Below are positions 46,906 to 59,683 of a stretch of 64,000 nucleotides of DNA, in pieces. The translations under genes and the position numbers were made by a program. How positions within the stretch are numbered: the stretch's first letter is position 1; every line of letters starts with the position of its first letter. The notes below the pieces were generated by a model. It searched no databases. It saw nothing but the letters and a program-made list of their open reading frames with translations, and was not told the DNA's origin. Source of the DNA: Papilionanthe hookeriana x Papilionanthe teres (lineage: Eukaryota > Streptophyta > Magnoliopsida > Asparagales > Orchidaceae); the NCBI GenBank assembly GCA_022702705.1, contig CM040439.1, forward strand, positions 26,688,345 through 26,752,344, given 5' to 3'.

Positions 46906-47853
46906 GTGAGAGTGACCCAGAAGAATTATTAGCCCTTTTTTTTTCTTGTATGATAGTTTCAAAGGGGCATTTGGCTTAATGATGCAGTGTGGTTATTTGG
47001 CCAAACAATAAGGAACAAGTTTGTGTTCAATCTTCCATTTTAAAAAACATGTTAATTGAAATTGGTATGAATTAAAGTCTTAAATTGACCAATTAGTTTT
47101 TGAATGCTAATAATAATAATAATAACTATTAAATTAGTCTTCTGTGTTCACTTGAATACAGAAGGTGCGACAGTTTAACATTTTTTTAAATTTTATTTGC
47201 TTAATCATTCTGAAATTCTGACTTTAGTTCTACATCAAAATAGTCATAGTGATTGAACTTATCTAGAAATTATAAAATCCATATTTGTAAATGAGACCAA
47301 AGATAAGGTCTGCTGTATACACTGGTTAACTTATGTGATGCCATGTTAGGAGGTTTAAAGTTTAAAATACCATTTGTTTACTCTTAAGATCAATTTTAAT
47401 GGCGTTTTTTGTAGGCGTATAACCCTTAACATATTAGTTTATATCCTGTTATGTCAATATTTTATACAAGGCCGAATAAGGTACAAAGTGTTGGTTAAAA
47501 CAAGATTAATGATGATAATGATAATGACTTTACATATATGTCATAATGTGAAATGTGTGAGAGTTGAATTGAGATTTAGAAGTATTTCAAAAGACCAAAA
47601 TTTTAGCCATGAGAAATATTTTTTAACTAAAGATTAAGTGATAATGTTTGCCCACTGTACAACCAAAAATTGGTTATGCGGATCAACATGAATATGAGTC
47701 TATGTAAATGGACCTCATTCATGTTCTACTCTAGTTAAATAAGTCGGCCCAAAGCAAGAATGATAGAAATGACTCAACCAAATCTCATCAACTCGAACAT
47801 TTACTGGTCTAGCTTGAGCGGCCAAATTTGTGGGTTGAGTAGGAGTGGCTAAG
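46906..47853. other. intergenic region, nothing assignable
   Basis: AT-rich; a short (AAT)n tract at 47109-47125. The frame at 47374-47637 has no recognisable domain. Confidence 0.4.
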
Positions 47854-48120
47854 GGTCTGTTTAGAACAACTATTTGAAGAAACAATTGCCAAACAACTGA
47901 AGATGAAAGTGTTGTTCAAAAAAATTATGGTAGCTATTACAATTATTATTATATACAAAAAAAAATCATACTGCAACCTTCTGGTAGCCACCGTAGGTAG
48001 CCAGATTTGATAGAAAAATGCTGCTTTCAATTGCTATTTTTTTAGAACATAGGCAAAACACAGTTTTGCCAAACAGGGAAAACCTGCGGTGCAGCACAAC
48101 ACGGGCGCCCCAGACGCACC
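47854..48120 (+). mobile_element. Tourist-like MITE family 1, copy D (ends resolved)
   Basis: It begins GGTCTGTTTAG and ends CCAGACGCACC; read one base wider, both tips become GGGTCTGTTTAG and GGGTGCGTCTGG. The flanks are CTAAG on both sides (47849-47853 and 48121-48125), so a TAA target duplication fits, as for PIF/Harbinger (Tourist) elements. No transposase is encoded. Confidence 0.72.
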
Positions 48121-48301
48121 CTAAGTACAAATGGTCCAATATGAGTGTAGGAGCATGAATGATAAAGAAGATTCCTAAAAATTGAGGATTAGGTGCTGAC
48201 ACTTTGAGAGAGAATTTTCTTAGGCAATATCTTTGACTTTAAATGATAATGTGAGTCATGTGAGTAGAGAAGAAGCTATGTAATCTTGTTGATTTAAGTA
48301 T

Positions 48302-48550
48302 GGGTCTGTTTGTGGCAGTTGTAGCTTATTAAAAAGTAATTGTAAAGCTACTGAAAAATAATATGATGTTCAAAAAATTATGGTGACAATTATGATTTTT
48401 TTAAAAAGTCAAACTGCAGCTAAAAAACTACCATCACACTAGTTAGGACCGGTGGAAAACACAAATTTTAGCGGCAGTTTTTTGAAAAAAATGTCAAAGT
48501 GTAGTTTACCCAAACAGATAAAACTACGGTGCCACACCGCCACCACAATA
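48302..48550 (+). mobile_element. Tourist-like MITE family 1, copy B
   Basis: It begins GGGTCTGTTTGTGGCAG and runs 'agcttattaaaaagtaattg', 'aaagctactgaaaaataatatgatg', 'caaactgcagctaaaaaactacca', 'accggtggaaaacac' and 'cccaaacagataaaactacggtgccacaccgcc'. The right tip is degraded and abuts copy C. Confidence 0.65.
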
Positions 48551-48554
48551 TCAT

Positions 48555-48800
48555 GGTCTATTTGGGGTAGTTGCAGCTTATTAATAAGCTGCTGAAAAAT
48601 AATTTATTGTTCAAAAAATTATGATGGCCATTATAAATTTTTTTTGAAAGCCGTACCGCAGCTAGAAGACTGCCACCGCACCTAACAGAAAATGTGTGAA
48701 AATGCTGATTCCAGTGGTTTTAAAATGTAATTTTTTGAAAAAACTATTAAAAGCATATTTTTAAAATGAACCACAATAAATAAGCTGACCCAAAGGGGGG
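48555..48800 (+). mobile_element. Tourist-like MITE family 1, copy C
   Basis: It begins GGTCTATTTGGGGTAGTTG directly after copy B, with the same internal order ('agctgctgaaaaataatttattgttcaaaaaattatg', 'accgcagctagaagactgccaccgcacc'). Its right end, 'aataagctgacccaaaggggg', is different from the other copies and may be a rearranged tip. It lies 260 bases before the ALG10 start codon. Confidence 0.62.
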
Positions 48801-49061
48801 CTAAGATAACATGTGCTTATATTATGCAGAGAAAAAGGGATTAAATTTTTGATCCACTGAGGATCCCTGTTTGTGTTGGCAGAAGGGCAGGTTTTTGATC
48901 TTTGTCGGACTCGATATGGACCCTTAATCCCTAATCCAGAAAACAATTCCCAATTCCGAACCATATGACATGAAAGACTGTAGATTTATAGCCAGAGTCG
49001 ATCGCTGCAACTGACAAATTACAGGGAGAACTCTGCGCCGAAAAGAGGGAAGGGAGAAGAG

Positions 49062-52000
49062 ATGGGGAGAATGGCGGTTGCTGCAATCGTTAGCTTGTGG
49101 GTTATTCCCATATCAATAGTCGTCAATAGGATCGTTCCTGATCCCTACATGGTAACCCTCTCAATGAACTCTTCCTTCGCTTCGCATGTCTTGTGCTCAC
49201 CACGTGTTTGTATAAATTCCTCTTCCTAAACCCTCTGCTGCAGGACGAAATATTCCATGTACCTCAGGCGCAGCGTTATTGCCGCGGCGACTTCAAAACC
49301 TGGGATCCCATGATCACCACTCCACCCGGGCTGTGAGTTCTCAACAAACTCCGGATCTTGAAAATCTTTCTTTTTGTGTTATTTGTTGATACTCTTGCTT
49401 TCTGTGCACTTTCTTACTTTTACGAAATTGGGCATTTGTGTTTTGTTGCTAATTACAGTTCCATTTCTTATTAAAATCCATAGTTCATCAAATGCGGAGA
49501 AATTTTGAAAGGAAAAAAAATGCATTTTTACTTCTATCAAAGTCAACAAATTATCAATTTTCAATACTAAATTTAGAGTATGTGTTGTGCAAAGATGATG
49601 GCTGATGATCCACCAACTTTTTCATATTTCATGCTATTCTTATGCAGAACTTACCACATATGACGTGTTGGAAAAGTGTTGTCTTTGATGGTGTGGGATG
49701 CATTGCTCTCAAGTTGAGAGTGGAAGCGATAAATTATGATACGGGGCAGCAACTTTTGTTATATTTTAATAACTGAGTGGTGCACATGTCTACATTATGT
49801 AGGAAATAAAGAGAATCATTTTCCAATTATGACATTATGCAAACATACAACTAAGGAGGGGTACATATATGCATCATGACATTATGTAGGAAATAATAAG
49901 AACCATTTTCCAATTATGACAATGTGTACGCATGCACATAGACACACACACACACAAACCTCATGGGCTTAATAAAGAACCACTACTGGAATATCTGCTA
50001 AGGTATCCTGCTGACCCCATTCATCGGTGTGTTAACTGTCCTAAACCAGCTTTCGAGTTGACCTATCGGATTGACCTGGCAAACTGACCTCACAGATTGA
50101 CTTGGTGGACTTACTTGTCAGATTAACCTGGTTGACTAACATGCCAGATTCATCTAACAGATTGACCAATCATATTTATCCGCTGATCTTGCCTCAACGG
50201 TGGTCCTCAGAATTGACATAATGCAAAAAGTTGAGATTTTCATCTACGACATCCATCATTGAGAAACTGTGGGAAAAATTTATACACCATGACTCCTATT
50301 TGAATATATTTATGAACATGTATAAATAGAGGTAAACGAGATCCAAGGAAAAAGAGAGGGGAATGATCTCCTCCAAACATTTTTTGGGGAGATCTTACGC
50401 TATAGCTCTTTGGGTCTCCCTTGCTTTGTCTCACATTCTTTCTTACTCGTTATATCATTTTCCCCTTGCATAGATTTCTCCCGGGTTGAGGGAACTCATG
50501 GATAATACGTGACCAACGTTCTAAAATTATTCAACAAGCAAGTTTTCATAATAGAGTGAATACATAATGTCATCTTTGCAAAAAATGTTTTGCTTGAAGC
50601 ACTTCTTATCACCTTCAACATTATGTTGTTGTGTGGAGATTGGGTTTTATAAACAATTAGCTATATTAGAACTCTCCATAATATTTGAGTTGCTACGATT
50701 TATGATAGTAAAAAAAAATCATATAAATAAACTAAATGGAATTAAAAGTAATAAATAATCAAATGCAATTATTGAAGCTTACCCACATTTAAATGAGAAT
50801 CATTAAGTGGTGTTTTTAGAGAAGAAAAAACCCTGTAAGCTTAAACTTATTGTAATTAATTTTTTAGTTTACAAGTTGTAATTTACCAAATTCTATTGGA
50901 TCACTAGGCAGATTCATATTATATTTTGCCTTGAAAAAGTGAGTTTTTTTTTTGTGGTTTATATCATGTTAGTTGTAAAAGAAAATTTGATAAATATCGA
51001 GTTGCTATTAAATATATTGCCTATGCGGATCATGCTGCTTGTAGAAAGTAGTGATTATTCTAGAGCAGAGAATGCATTCTAAATGGTTATGATGTACTGG
51101 AGGCTTTGAACAGCGCGTAAGGTAAAATGAAAGCTTGGATAAGTTGAGGAGGCATAGCAATTTTGGCAAAGGAGGAGACGCATCTTGACTAAATTAGATG
51201 ATTCGGCGCCGTCGCTTAGCATACAATTATGTGAGAGACGAGCTGTAGGAGCTTAGGGCTGAGATTTATAGAAGCCTCAAAGCTCTAGCCAACACCGATT
51301 TCCTAGTACGAATTACTCAACTACCTGTTTGTGATTTGCGACTTCTGCTGCTACTTCGGGTTTGCTACTCTTAAATTTCAGGTTTTAGGGCTCAACTACC
51401 TTACGTTTTCGTCTATTTAAGGCATTAGGAATAAATAATGAGTAGTGTTTGGATTTTTTATTTATTGATTAATTTGGGAGAGAGAAACTGCTCCAAAGCT
51501 GAAAAATAAACTTAAAAATTGAGCTAATTTTCAAATTAATGTTTAATGAACTAAATTGAATCACCTCAAAAGTGTGGGTTTGATTTGATTATTCAATCAT
51601 AATCAAATTATGCACTCCGCTTTCTTGGCCACAAAAATGGTGAACTTAAATAATGAACTGCTGACGATAATGAAATTAAATCGTTGATTCATGATGCTAA
51701 TGAATTTTTGTTCGATAGAGTGTGAAATATTCAAGGAAAAACAAACCTAACGAGTAGTGACCATTGCAGTGGAGCTAGATTAGAGGCAACCAATATTGAA
51801 CTGCCTCCCTAGTGGCCAACTCTTGATAAACCCTCGCTCTTCATACAAATTATGAATCTCACTCTATTGTTTGTCTTCATTAATAATGTTCTCTATTGTC
51901 TTTCATCAACTAAATGCAGTTGTGGTGCCTTGATCTGGGCAGAAGTACAAAAAGTGATGATAGATGTTCGTGAATGAATCTAGGGGGCACATCTATTTAA

Positions 52001-55000
52001 CCCAAAAATGAAAATTAATATTAAGACATTCAGCTATAATTGGCCAACTATGGAAGGCATCATATGCATGCAAACGCAACCAATGTTAGATTCACATCAA
52101 TAGAGGAATCCTCTCCATCCAACTATTGTGTTATGGACTATCAAGAGCTTGAGAACAGATGTTATTTTCCCATTTAAATCATTATCTTAGAGGTCACAAG
52201 GTTATCCTGGTAGCTACATATTATTTATTGAGCAGAAATCATACTGCTTGGAGAATTGAACGCAATGTTATAACTGATTTAGAGATCATCCAATTAACTG
52301 CTTTTGGCATGAAACCATGAATTATATCCAATAATGATGTTGTCTTTAAGAGCACTAAGATCTATATGTTTGTTTATAAACATAAGGACATATTACTTAG
52401 AATAGAGGTTACATTTATTGTTTATTTTCAAAACAATGGGTCGGTCTCTAGGGTATTTTTCTTTTCCCAGTAATGAAATTACCAAAATTATCCCCCTTGT
52501 TCAAGTTGCACCTGATTTTCCTTGTCAATAGAAATTTCCTATATTCCTATATGCATTCACTGTTTTCTTTAACAATTTCAACAGAAATTATGTTTCGAAT
52601 TTTTTGATAATCCAAAAACTGTGCAGGTACTATCTTTCACTTGCCTATGTTGCTTCTTTGTTTCCAGGCATGTGGTTTACTAAGGTTATCCAGTCATTTC
52701 CTCAACTTTGTTCAACCGGGTTTCTTCGATCTACCAATGCAATCATGGCGGTTGTATGCAGTGTGGTTTTTTATGATCTGCTTATCTGCTTAAGGCCTTT
52801 CCTCAGTGAAAAGAAGGCAACATTCTATGCTGTTCTTATAGCACTCTACCCACTTCACTGGTTCTTTACCTTCCTGTACTATACAGATGTTGCTTCACTA
52901 ACAGCAGTTCTTGCAATGTATCTTGCCAGTCTGAAGAAAAAGTTTTTAATCAGCGCCATGGTAGTTAATTTATCTCATACTAAACTCTATTTTTTAATGC
53001 TGAATGCATCACAATAATAATGCTAGGAGAAAAAAAACTAGAACTTGACATGTTACTAAAAATGAAAATTCTACTGCTATAAAAGATATACCTCAATCTG
53101 ATGAGAGGATCAGTACCCTTTGATCTCTTAATATTCTTTATCCTCGATATGCTGAGGAGAAAATTTAAATGTAATTTGATGATGTTTTATGTCTTAAGTT
53201 AAGACGCCATCACTGGCCATGATAGACTAGCATAAGAGGAAATCACAAAATCATATCTAACTTCGCAACTCTGCAAATTTGCAGCTAATTTTAATAAAAC
53301 TAATTTATCAATAAATTAAATGATACATTACTTACGGTTTGAAGGAGGAAAACAGGGTGCTGTAATGACCCTATGCACCTTGATATAAAAGGCATGCTTT
53401 CTATGAATAAATATGTGGTTCATTGATTGAGCTATTCATTATGGTACCTCATGGTGCCTGAAACATAGAGCATACTATTTACCATGACTTCTATTTTTTT
53501 ATGGTTGGTTTTGGAGACTTTTTTCATCGTCTGTCTTATAGACTTGTTATGATACCTTTTAAATTATTCTAGTTTGTTTTGTGATTTTCGAGGAGAAAAA
53601 ATAATAATTCCTCTTCAATTTCATATGAAACTGTTATAATATAAATAGAGGGAGATAGACTTCCACATTAAGAAAATCATAAACCAGTCATAACTCTTCA
53701 TGATTAAAAAAATAATCAAGAATTATAACATACCAATAATACAAAGCTCTAATAAAAGAAAATAACGAGTTGGAGCATAGATATCTATCATGCCCAACTT
53801 GCGTATAAAGTGCTCAAAATTAGGGCTGAGCTGTCCTTTGTTCAAGATCTACGCTATTTGTTGAGTAGTAGGGCTAAATGACATAGAAATAGCTTCAGAA
53901 TCAATCTTCTCTCTTATGAAGTGTTTGTCAATCTTCACATGTGTTGCGTGATCATGTTGCATAGGATTTTTAGCTATGCTTATGACAACTTTATTATCAC
54001 ATTATAACTTCATTGGCATATCTATTGGAATTCGTTACTCTTCAAGAATTCTCATCAACCATAATATCTCACATTTTCTATTAGCCATAGCTGGATATTC
54101 TGCTTCGACACTACTTTTTGCCACTACATTTTGCTTCTTACTTCACCATGAAACTAGACTTCCCCATATCTATGTCTAGTATCTGGAAGTCGATCTCCTA
54201 TCAACAATTGAGTGTGGCAAATATGCATCGGTGTTTGCATCTATATTTTTTTGTTTGGTCTTCTGAGAAAGTAAACCCTTACTTGGTATACTTTTTAGGT
54301 ATCTGAGAATACTGTTAACTGCTTCAAGCTGTTTTTCAGAGAGAAAATGCATTAATTGACTTATCAAACTTACAGTAAAGGTGATATATGGTCATGCATG
54401 TTATAAGTATATCAGCTTTCCCACCGACTTTTGATATCAGATTATATTCACTAGGCCGTCTTCCTTCTCATCTCCCAACTTTTTATTAGGATCAATTGGG
54501 GTATCTATAGACTTACAATCACTCCCAATTTCCTTTAGGAGATCAAGAAGATACTTCTGTTGGGAAATAATAATTCATTTTTTTAATCTAGAACCTCAAC
54601 GCCAAGGAAATATCTCAAACATCCTAAGTCCTTGGTCTCAAAAACTGATGAGAGGGAAGTCTTCAACTGGTTCTTTTCATCTACATTATTCTCTGTGAGA
54701 ATTATATCATCCACGTATACGATTGATATGATTGTTCTCCCATCTTTTAAATGTCTGAAGAGTATTACATGATCTTCTATCCTTTGAGTATAACCTGACC
54801 TTTAACAAATAGTGTAAACTTGTTAATTCACGCTCTCGGCGATTGCTTCAACCTGTACAAGGTTTATTTTACTTTACACACCTTTATATCAAACTTCTTA
54901 TTAACTCTCGGATGTGCAACCACATACACTCTTTCCTACAAGTCCTCATTGAGAAAGACATGTTGTATATCCAACTGTTGTAGGGATCAACAAGGATTGA

Positions 55001-58000
55001 CTAAAGTGATAGAAGAACCCTTACAGAGTTTTGTTTTGCAACTGGAGCAAATGACTCTAAATAATCAATGCCATATGTCCGAGTAAATCCCTTTGCAACC
55101 AGTCTAGCATTATGGCGTTCTAAAGAGCTATCATAATTGTTCTGAAATGTACTTGATTGTAAACACTCATTTGGATCCGATAGTTATCTTTCCTTTAGGT
55201 AGATAACCACTTCTCAGGTGTCATTTTAATTTTCCAAAATCTTTCATCTCCTAAAAAACAACATTCTTCCACTTAAAGATTTTTAGAGCATCATGCACAA
55301 TTCTGGAAATCTCCATATGTGATAATTATTAGATAAAAGCATGAAAAATGGTGAGAGATTTTTATATGACACATAATGAGATGATGGATGATGGAAGACC
55401 TTTCCTCTATGGAAAGGTTAGACTCATGAGACTCAGGATTTAAACTAGGCTCAGATTTAGGACTAGAAGACTCTGAATTTGAAGATGAAGTGGACTGAAC
55501 ATGAAGAAAAAGGATTAGTGAGGACATTACCTGGGTTTGCGGATTCTGGGCAATGCAAAAGATTCATATACCCTTTCTTTTAAGTTGTCTGTTGCCGTTA
55601 GTGGACAAGATCAAATCAAATGGTACTACTGTTATCGTTCTTTTTCTTCATTATTATTAATATAATGAGATGACATTATAGAAAATTTAATATCGAAAAA
55701 AGTCGACACACTTTCTCCTGATATAATATTGCTTGGGCTTTTAGGTTGAACAATGAAGGTTGTGGATATACTATTTTGGGAGTCTTTGATTTGAAAAAAA
55801 TCTATAAAACTCAAGAGAAACATCTTTGTTTTTTTCTTCCTCTTGAAGATGATATAAAAATGATTGTAGTTCAAATAAAGTGGCATCCATCGTAACAAAC
55901 ATTTTCTTAGACTTGGGATCAAAACATTTATACTATTTTTTGTTAGAGCATAACCAGCAAACATATACTTTTTAGCTCAAGGTTCAAGTTTTCCTTAATT
56001 ATGAATGAGAACGAAAGCAGTACACCCAAATATCTTTAAAGATAGTGAAGATAAGAGCTAATTTTTTGAACTTTTATTTTTTAAAAAATCATCAATAGGT
56101 TTTTTAAAGTTTAAAATCTTATTGGGTGTTCTGTTTATGAGAAATGTAGCCGTGAGAATGACTTTCCTATTTAGGCACCTGATTGGTAAAAAATAATACT
56201 CTAAATACATCCACTAAGTGTTTATTTTTCTTCATTTAGTCAACCTATTTTGTTGAGTGTCAACACAAAAGCGTTGATAAATTATTCATTATTTAAGAAA
56301 GAATTGACCCAAAGTATTTTTGAAATATATTCGCATTATTACTCTATAATCTTTGAATGGTCGTTTGAAATTGTGTATGTATCATAATGTAAAATTTTTT
56401 GAAAAGTTATTTCTACTTCAGATTTTTCTTTCATTAGATAAACACAACTTCACATGGTACGATTATCAGTGAAATCCACAAACAATTTTTTTTAGAATGT
56501 CAAAGGGCTTTACAAGGATCCTAGATATCATTGTGAATCAAAGTAAATTGTATAATTAATTTGTATACTTGCGGAGAAAATGATGCGTGATGATGCTTAG
56601 CAAACTGACACTTTACATTGAAATAATCCGAAATGGTTTGGAAAGCAAGTATTTTAGATGAAAAGAAATATGATGACGTAATCTATAATGTCGCAATATA
56701 ATTTCATTGTCTTCATAAACAAAAACAAAATTTAAACTAATGCATCGAGATTCTCTATTTGAGCGAAGTCCATCTTCAAAATAGTAGAATCCATCTTTTT
56801 TCATAGTACTGTTAATCATTCTCTCCGTAGTTTGTTTCTGAAACTCACAACAAAAAGAATAAAAATTAGCTTGACATTGATAATCACCGATTATTTTATT
56901 GATGGGCAACAAGTTTTACGATAGATTAGGAACACGGAGAACATCATAAATATTAACAACGATGAGAGTTTGACAGTTTATATCATGACAATTACCAAGA
57001 GGAAGCTATCAATAATTTTGACATTTTTATTACCCGCACAAAGTCCATAGAAAGAATATAATTTAAAACAATCAATCGTGTGATCGACTGCATCATAATC
57101 TATTATCCATAAATGAGAAAAAATAATAAATAACGCCCAACAAAGCGGTGGCCAATGGGTTGCCCTTCTGTACTAAAGAACATGATGGAATCAAGGAGAA
57201 TTTTGGATGTTGAAATAATTTGTACAAACGCTTTAATTGCTCCTTGGTGAAAATGACTGCGTTTGAGTTGGTAGGTAGCTCTTGAGTTTCTTTAGCAGTG
57301 GTTTGATAAGCTCTACTTTTACGCCTGGATTTTGATCCCTAATTTATAGATTTGCCATGAACTTTCCAACATATCTCTTTCATATGTCATGATTTTGCAA
57401 TGCTCACACCAATATTTTTTTTTTGCCTTCTTTGTCAGTGTCACACAAGAGTTGAGTTCTCATATTCAATATTAACAGACGATTTAGTGTTGCACGGCAT
57501 AATTTTTTTCCTTCCCTCTTCACGTCTAACTTCAAAAAAAACTTCTTGAATTGAGGTAGAGGTTTCCTACCGAGGATGCGACCTCAAACTTTGTCTAAAC
57601 TTCAATTAAGACCGGCTAAGAACATGTTGACTAGATAATTTCTCTCTTTTATTGTGATGGACATAATCATTTGAATTCTCTCAGATGCATCATAGCATCG
57701 ATAAAGCTCTTGTAATCATATTACCAACTCGTATATGTTATAACATCTCGATCATTTTGTTTGGATTTTTAAAGTTGAGTTTTCAACTCATAAATTTGGG
57801 GAAAATTCTCCAAGTCTGAATAAAAATCTTGAATGGCCTCCCAAATACCTCGAGCAGTGGGAAGGAATAGATGTGGCGTTTTTATGATACGTTTCATAGA
57901 GTTGATGAACAAAGCCATAACTAGAGAATTTTTCAGACTAGGTTTTTTTTAGATTCGTATCAACAATAGTAGGTCCTGAAATTTCTTCTGTTAAATACCC

Positions 58001-59683
58001 AATTTTGACTCTGCCGTTGATCATCAATTTTATGAATTGAGCCCACTCGAGGTAGTTATGCCTATTTAGTTTTATCACTCTGATATATAGTGGTTAGTTT
58101 TGGGGATAATACTCAGTCGATATGGGTGTGGAGTGAGGTGACGTAGTTTCAGAATTATCAAAATCAGTTGATATGGTAGAATTTCTTAGTACTTTTATCA
58201 TCATTGTTGATTTGTTCGGCATCATCAGAATCTAAAAAACACTGCAATTCCAATTGCACAAGCAACTCAAAACTCCTTTACGTCATGATCCCGATTGCTT
58301 TTTTCAATCAAGAACGATATGAAACTTTTGTATGGCACCTTCCATTCACTTCCATGCGCGAGCGGCGTGGAACTCCTTTACGCCGAGATCTCTATCTCTA
58401 TTTTCGACCTAGAATGGTGTGGAATTCCTATACGTCGTGATTCGTTCACTTACCTACGCGGTCTCTCTTTCAAATTCTCTCTATGTCGTCATGCTCTTCT
58501 TATTGCTCACTTATATCTTCTGCCACTCGTCCCTCCCTTTCCAATTAGACGAGCTAATATTAGACGTTTCGTTCTTGAGGGCAGTCGCGCCCTTGATCTT
58601 GAACAGGTGATACCTAAAGTAATGCCTTCGATTTGCCGGTGCTTGGATCTGGACTCTTAGATTCGAAGTCGGTGCAATTCACACTCGAGTACACCTTCAG
58701 GGATTCAGCCTATTCACTTATCGAAACCTTCATGCTCTGATACCATGTGGTTTTCGGAGGAGAAAAAATAATTCATCTTCAATTTCATATGAAACTATTA
58801 TAAGATAAATAGAGGGAGTGACTCCCACATCAGCAAAACCATAAATCAGCTATAATCCCTCATGATAAAAAAGAAAACAAGAATTATAACATTACAATAA
58901 TGCAAACCCTAATAAAAGAAAATAATAAAAGATGCTAAAGTAAAAATGCCTAAATAATTTTAACAGGTTTCATTTACCTTCCATTTTTAATCCAGTTTAA
59001 GACTTTTAGGCCAATCTATTTAGAGAACTGGTCCTAGATTCTCTGTGTGGAGTAATTTTTATACCAATAGAACCAAGTTTTGGTTCCAAAGAGTTAAAAC
59101 ATTCGGCAAGACATAAAAGACAATGAAAAGCTAGAAGTTTATATATCATGTCTTCAATGCAGCTGTTTACAAAATAATGCCAAAGTTGTGGAATCGTGTT
59201 TTGTAGTGCTTTTTATCATACGCTTCCTCTCAAACCAAACGCATTACTTTTTAGGTTTTAAAAGGAAAAAATAATTTCCAAACCAGGTTTTTATACTGTT
59301 TAATTATTCTTCTCAGGTGTCAAGGGCTTATTATTACTTTTTAACAGTATTTGTTGAACACATTCATTCAAGTAAATGTTTACGTGGTTCGCTAAACTTC
59401 CTTTTTCTTATGCAGTTTGGAGCATTTGCAACACTATTTAGGCAAACAAATATAGTATGGGTGGCGTTTGTTGCTGCCACTGCAGCTATAAGCTATGTAG
59501 AAGACTTATGTGGGAAGGATTGTGCTAATTTGAAATATGAGAAATTGAAGATTGTGAAAAAAGATGTGATATCTGGCAAAAATAGCAGCTCAGTTAATTC
59601 AACTTTAAGAAAGCGGAGGACTGGCACTTCTTCAAGGAATTCCAGCGAAAAAGTGATTCATTTCCATTTGCTTAATGATTCAG
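49062..59683 (+). CDS. ALG10: ALG10-type alpha-1,2-glucosyltransferase (5' exons only)
   Basis: Four coding exons, 49062-49151, 49244-49332, 52627-52960 and 59416-59683, join in frame to about 260 residues; the usual plant protein is about 500. ALG10 adds the third, terminal glucose to the dolichol-linked N-glycan precursor in the ER membrane. Evidence: the N-terminal membrane segment 'MAVAAIVSLWVIPISIVVN'; the family's catalytic block 'PYM|DEIFHVPQAQRYC' with 'FKTWDPMITTPPGL|YYLSLAYVASL'; then 'LYPLHWFFTFLYYTDVASLT' and 'FGAFATLFRQTNIVW'. The last exon ends in a hydrophilic loop at 'HLLNDSG' with donor GTCTTT. Exons for the C-terminal membrane part were looked for up to 64000 and not seen, so they lie outside the window or are lost. 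Intron 3 (6455 bp) holds a Copia. The 5' half shows no disabling change. Confidence 0.9.
50000..50520 (+). repeat. LTR-like repeat in ALG10 intron 2
   Basis: At 50035-50190 'gattgacctggcaaactgacct' type words repeat about eight times with changes. This is followed by a promoter-like 'tgtataaatagaggt' (about 50319-50333) and pyrimidine-rich text, as in an LTR read on the plus strand. Partner LTR, primer site and proteins are absent, so a solo LTR is possible. The rest of intron 2 (50521-52626) has no assignable feature. Confidence 0.45.
54176..54810 (-). pseudogene. Copia reverse transcriptase/RNase H region, ALG10 intron
   Basis: On the minus strand the catalytic 'YVDD' is intact, followed by 'FETKDLGCLRYFLGVEV'. 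Frame breaks come before 'PIDPNKKLGD', and then 'FLSEKQLEAVNSILRYLKS' and 'DRRSTSRY' of the RNase H side. The order matches Copia pol. Confidence 0.78.
58734..58745 (-). other. Copia primer-binding site, ALG10 intron element
   Basis: The minus strand reads TGGTATCAGAGC with no spacer to the LTR at 58746. Confidence 0.82.

Larger units (their letters stand above)
53580..58925 (-). mobile_element. decayed Copia retrotransposon in ALG10 intron 3
   Basis: About 5.3 kb, antisense to ALG10. LTRs: 53580-53765 and 58746-58925, both starting TGTG.TTTTCG.AGGAG on the plus strand and sharing 'cttcaatttcatatgaaact'. The primer site (minus strand TGGTATCAGAGC) at 58745-58734 abuts the right LTR. On the minus strand, in order: gag (about 57900-57760), a zinc knuckle split by a one-base shift (about 57415-57350), a pre-integrase block with 'VPNLS*NLLPINK' (about 56940-56880), reverse transcriptase 'VYVDDIIL' (about 54724-54700) and the RNase H side (54367-54176). 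Many frame breaks are present. No target duplication was found. Confidence 0.85.
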
